Assembly: GCA_948829205.1 (NCBI GenBank)
Contig: CAQLOA010000074.1
Span: 1-6,980 of the forward strand
From: an uncultured Eggerthellaceae bacterium
Lineage (GTDB): Bacteria; Actinomycetota; Coriobacteriia; Coriobacteriales; Eggerthellaceae
Direction of reading: 5' to 3'
Length of the DNA stretch: 6,980 nucleotides
The notes under the pieces are model-generated. The model did no database searches, was not told the origin of the DNA, and saw nothing but the letters and a program-made list of their open reading frames with translations. How positions within the stretch are numbered: the first letter of the stretch is position 1; the number at the start of each line of letters is the position of its first letter. The translations under genes were made by a program, and so were the position numbers. Below are positions 4,670 through 6,980 of the stretch, in pieces.

Positions 4670-6980
4670 CCGCAATCAATCATCAAGCGCGACGGGCGCA
4701 CCACAGAGTTCCACGTAGACAAGATCGCAACCGCCATAGAAAAGGCGTTCCAGGCCTGTGCCGCCATGCAGGACCGTGCGGTCGCCGACGAAATCGCGGC
4801 CAAGGTCGCCAAGAAGCTCGACGAGGGCGCCATCGAGGGCATCCCCACCGTCGAGGGAGTGCAGGACGTCGTCGAGGAAACCCTCATCGAAAGCGGCTTC
4901 GTCCAGACGGCCAAGTCCTACATCCTCTACCGCGCCGAGCGCAACCGCGTCCGCGACGTCAACTCGCGCCTCATCCAAACCCTGAAGGACATCACCTTCA
5001 GCAAGGCGTCCGAGTCCGACCTCAAGCGCGAGAACGCGAACATCAACGCCGACACCGCAATGGGCACCATGCTCAAGTACGGCTCCGAGTCCGCCAAGCA
5101 GTTCTACGAGATGTGCGTCATCGACCCCCGCTTCGCCAAGGCGCATCGCGAGGGCGACATCCACATCCACGACATGGACTTCTATACGCTTACCACCACC
5201 TGCTGCCAAATCGAGCTGCGCAAGCTGTTCAAAGGTGGCTTCTCCACGGGTCACGGCGTGCTGCGCGAGCCCAACGACATCGCCAGCTACACCGCGCTGG
5301 CCTGCATCGCCATCCAGTCCAACCAGAACGATCAGCACGGCGGTCAGTCCGTCTGCGACTTCGACTACGGCCTGGCCGACGGCGTTCGCAAGACCTACCG
5401 TCGCCTGTTCAAGAAGCACCTCTCCGAGGCTCTTGACCTGCTGACCGACATCGCCGACGAACGCGAATGGGCGCAGAACACCCTCGCCGCCATCGAAAAG
5501 GAAACCGGCACGGTCGCCTCCATCGACCTTGACGAGGCCTACAGCCAGAAGCTGAAGGACGCCCTTTCTCAGGCAGGCGTCTCCGACTCCGACATCGCCG
5601 TCATAATGAAGTATGCCGTCAAAAACGCCGAGGCCGACACCGACCGCGCCACGTTCCAGGCCATGGAGGCTCTGGTCCACAACCTGAACACCATGCATTC
5701 CCGCGCCGGCGCGCAGACGCCGTTCAGCTCCGTCAACTACGGCATGGACACCAGCCCCGAGGGCCGCATGGTCATCAAGAACATGCTGCTGGCCACCGAG
5801 GAAGGCCTCGGCGGGGGCGAGACGCCCATCTTCCCCGTGCAGATCTTCCGCGTGAAGGAAGGCGTGAACTACAACCCCGAGGATCCGAACTACGACCTGT
5901 TCAAGCTGGCTATGCACTGCTCGGCCAAGCGCCTGTTCCCGAACTTCAGCTTCCTGGACGCGCCGTTCAACGCGCAGTACTACAAGGGCACCCCGGAGAC
6001 CGAGATCGCCTACATGGGCTGCCGCACCCGCGTCATGGGCAACGTGTACGATCCCGACCGCGAGGTCACGCCCGGCCGCGGCAACCTGTCCTTCACCTCC
6101 ATCAACCTGCCCCGCCTGGCCATCCGCGCCAAGGGCGACATCGACCTGTTCTTCGACCTGCTCGATTCCAAGCTGCAACTGGTGACCGGCCAGCTGGACG
6201 AGCGCTTCGAGATCCAGGCCCGCAAGCACGTGTACAACGCGCCGTTCCTCATGGGCCAGGGCGTGTGGATCGATTCCGAGAAGCTCTCTCCCACCGACGT
6301 GCAGCGCGACGTGCTGAAGCACGGCACCCTGACCACCGGCTTCATCGGCCTGGCCGAGTGCCTGGTGGCCCTGACCGGCCAGCACCATGGCCAGTCTCCC
6401 GAGGCCCAGCGCCTGGGCCTGGAGATCGTGGGCCATATGCGCTCCTACTGCGACCGCGTCTCCCAGGAGCGCGGCATGAACTACACCCTCATCGCCACCC
6501 CGGCCGAGGGCCTGTCCGGCCGCTTCGTGCGCATCGACCGCGAGCGCTACGGCGTCATTCCCGGCGTGACCGACCGCGACTACTACACCAACGGCTTCCA
6601 CGTGCCGGTGTACTACGACATCTCCGCCTACGACAAGATCGCCCTGGAGGCGCCCTACCACGCGCTCACCAACGGCGGCCACATCAGCTACATCGAGCTG
6701 GACGGCGATCCGTCGGACAACCTGGAGGCCTTCGAGAGCGTCATCCGCTACATGAAGGACTGCGGCATGGGCTACGGCAGCGTGAACCACCCCGTGGACC
6801 GCGACCCGGTGTGCGGCTACAACGGCATCATCGAGGACGTGTGCCCGAAGTGCGGCCGCTCCGAGGACGCCCACAACCAGCCCTTCGAGCGCATTCGCCG
6901 CATCACCGGCTATCTGGTGGGCACCCTGGACCGCTTCAACGACGCCAAGCGCGCCGAGGAGAGCCAGCGCGTGAAGCACG
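4667..6980 (+). CDS. nrdD: Anaerobic (class III) ribonucleoside-triphosphate reductase, 3' end cut by window
   Basis: NrdD makes deoxyribonucleotides from ribonucleoside triphosphates without oxygen, using a glycyl radical installed by the radical-SAM activase NrdG. 771 codons are visible and the frame is still open at the edge. The N-terminal ATP-cone (~4-95; IIKRDGRTTEFHVDKI) is the allosteric nucleotide site. GDIHIHDMDFY (163-173) and TTTCCQIELRKL (C179/C180) belong to the active-site barrel. HCSAKRLFPNFSF carries C418, likely the finger-loop Cys that becomes the thiyl radical. SVNHPVDRDPVCGYNG (C716) and CPKCG (C726, C729) form the C-terminal zinc-ribbon region. RRITGYLVGTL holds G748, the predicted glycyl-radical residue. 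Everything needed for activity is present and only a short tail is missing. An NrdR box lies upstream, so repression by NrdR is likely. nrdG would be expected just downstream, outside the window. The antisense frame over the same bases is a GC-bias shadow. Confidence 0.97.
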   Translation, partial: MPQSIIKRDGRTTEFHVDKIATAIEKAFQACAAMQDRAVADEIAAKVAKKLDEGAIEGIPTVEGVQDVVEETLIESGFVQTAKSYILYRAERNRVRDVNSRLIQTLKDITFSKASESDLKRENANINADTAMGTMLKYGSESAKQFYEMCVIDPRFAKAHREGDIHIHDMDFYTLTTTCCQIELRKLFKGGFSTGHGVLREPNDIASYTALACIAIQSNQNDQHGGQSVCDFDYGLADGVRKTYRRLFKKHLSEALDLLTDIADEREWAQNTLAAIEKETGTVASIDLDEAYSQKLKDALSQAGVSDSDIAVIMKYAVKNAEADTDRATFQAMEALVHNLNTMHSRAGAQTPFSSVNYGMDTSPEGRMVIKNMLLATEEGLGGGETPIFPVQIFRVKEGVNYNPEDPNYDLFKLAMHCSAKRLFPNFSFLDAPFNAQYYKGTPETEIAYMGCRTRVMGNVYDPDREVTPGRGNLSFTSINLPRLAIRAKGDIDLFFDLLDSKLQLVTGQLDERFEIQARKHVYNAPFLMGQGVWIDSEKLSPTDVQRDVLKHGTLTTGFIGLAECLVALTGQHHGQSPEAQRLGLEIVGHMRSYCDRVSQERGMNYTLIATPAEGLSGRFVRIDRERYGVIPGVTDRDYYTNGFHVPVYYDISAYDKIALEAPYHALTNGGHISYIELDGDPSDNLEAFESVIRYMKDCGMGYGSVNHPVDRDPVCGYNGIIEDVCPKCGRSEDAHNQPFERIRRITGYLVGTLDRFNDAKRAEESQRVKH

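Noticed and set aside
4450..4914. 154-codon minus-strand open frame over the intergenic region and nrdD start
   Set aside because: It overlaps the nrdD start and NrdR box antisense and has no recognisable domain.
4676..6979. 767-codon open frame on the minus strand across nrdD
   Set aside because: It mirrors a clear nrdD gene; long antisense frames are expected at this GC content, and its Val/Ala/Leu/Gly/His-rich product resembles no family.
1..6980. CRISPR array, tRNA, rRNA, insertion sequence or attachment site
   Set aside because: No spaced repeats, tRNA-like cloverleaf, transposase or flanking terminal repeats were seen on either strand by eye.

Overview
The window is high-GC, strongly G/C-ending in codon third positions, and codes entirely on the + strand. 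The proteins look like those of an anaerobic or facultative member of Coriobacteriia, probably Eggerthellales (Slackia/Adlercreutzia/Eggerthella-like). That placement is inferred from composition, from the anaerobic class III ribonucleotide reductase, from the style of the hybrid sensor kinase and from the unusual M28-like protein; no comparison was run.

Layout. (1) Bases 2-1423 hold the 3' part of a gene whose C-terminal ~145 residues look like the second half of an M28-family aminopeptidase. Several metal-ligand positions appear to be lost, and a long disordered charged/Ser-Gly-Arg region precedes this part. (2) After a 49-nt gap comes a complete hybrid histidine kinase (1473-3431): two membrane helices around a four-helix-bundle-like extracytoplasmic sensor, then HisKA, HATPase and receiver domains. 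(3) A LysR-type regulator (3428-4366) overlaps its stop codon by 4 bases (ATGA), so kinase and regulator are probably translated together. (4) A ~300-base intergenic region follows and turns AT-rich towards its 3' end. It holds a long inverted repeat just after the LysR stop (possible terminator) and a perfect 20-bp palindrome matching the NrdR box, with a weaker second box 32 bp upstream centre to centre. (5) nrdD, the oxygen-sensitive class III ribonucleoside-triphosphate reductase, starts at 4667 and runs off the window after the glycyl-radical motif, so only a short C-terminal tail is missing.

How it fits together. The M28-like gene, kinase and LysR gene may form one transcription unit, with the last two forming a sensor/regulator pair of unknown signal and targets. 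nrdD is a separate unit with its own NrdR-type control region, so deoxynucleotide synthesis here is probably repressed by NrdR when (d)ATP is plentiful. The most notable points are the likely catalytically dead M28 half-domain with its long disordered insert, the kinase-LysR coupling, and the NrdR box pair.
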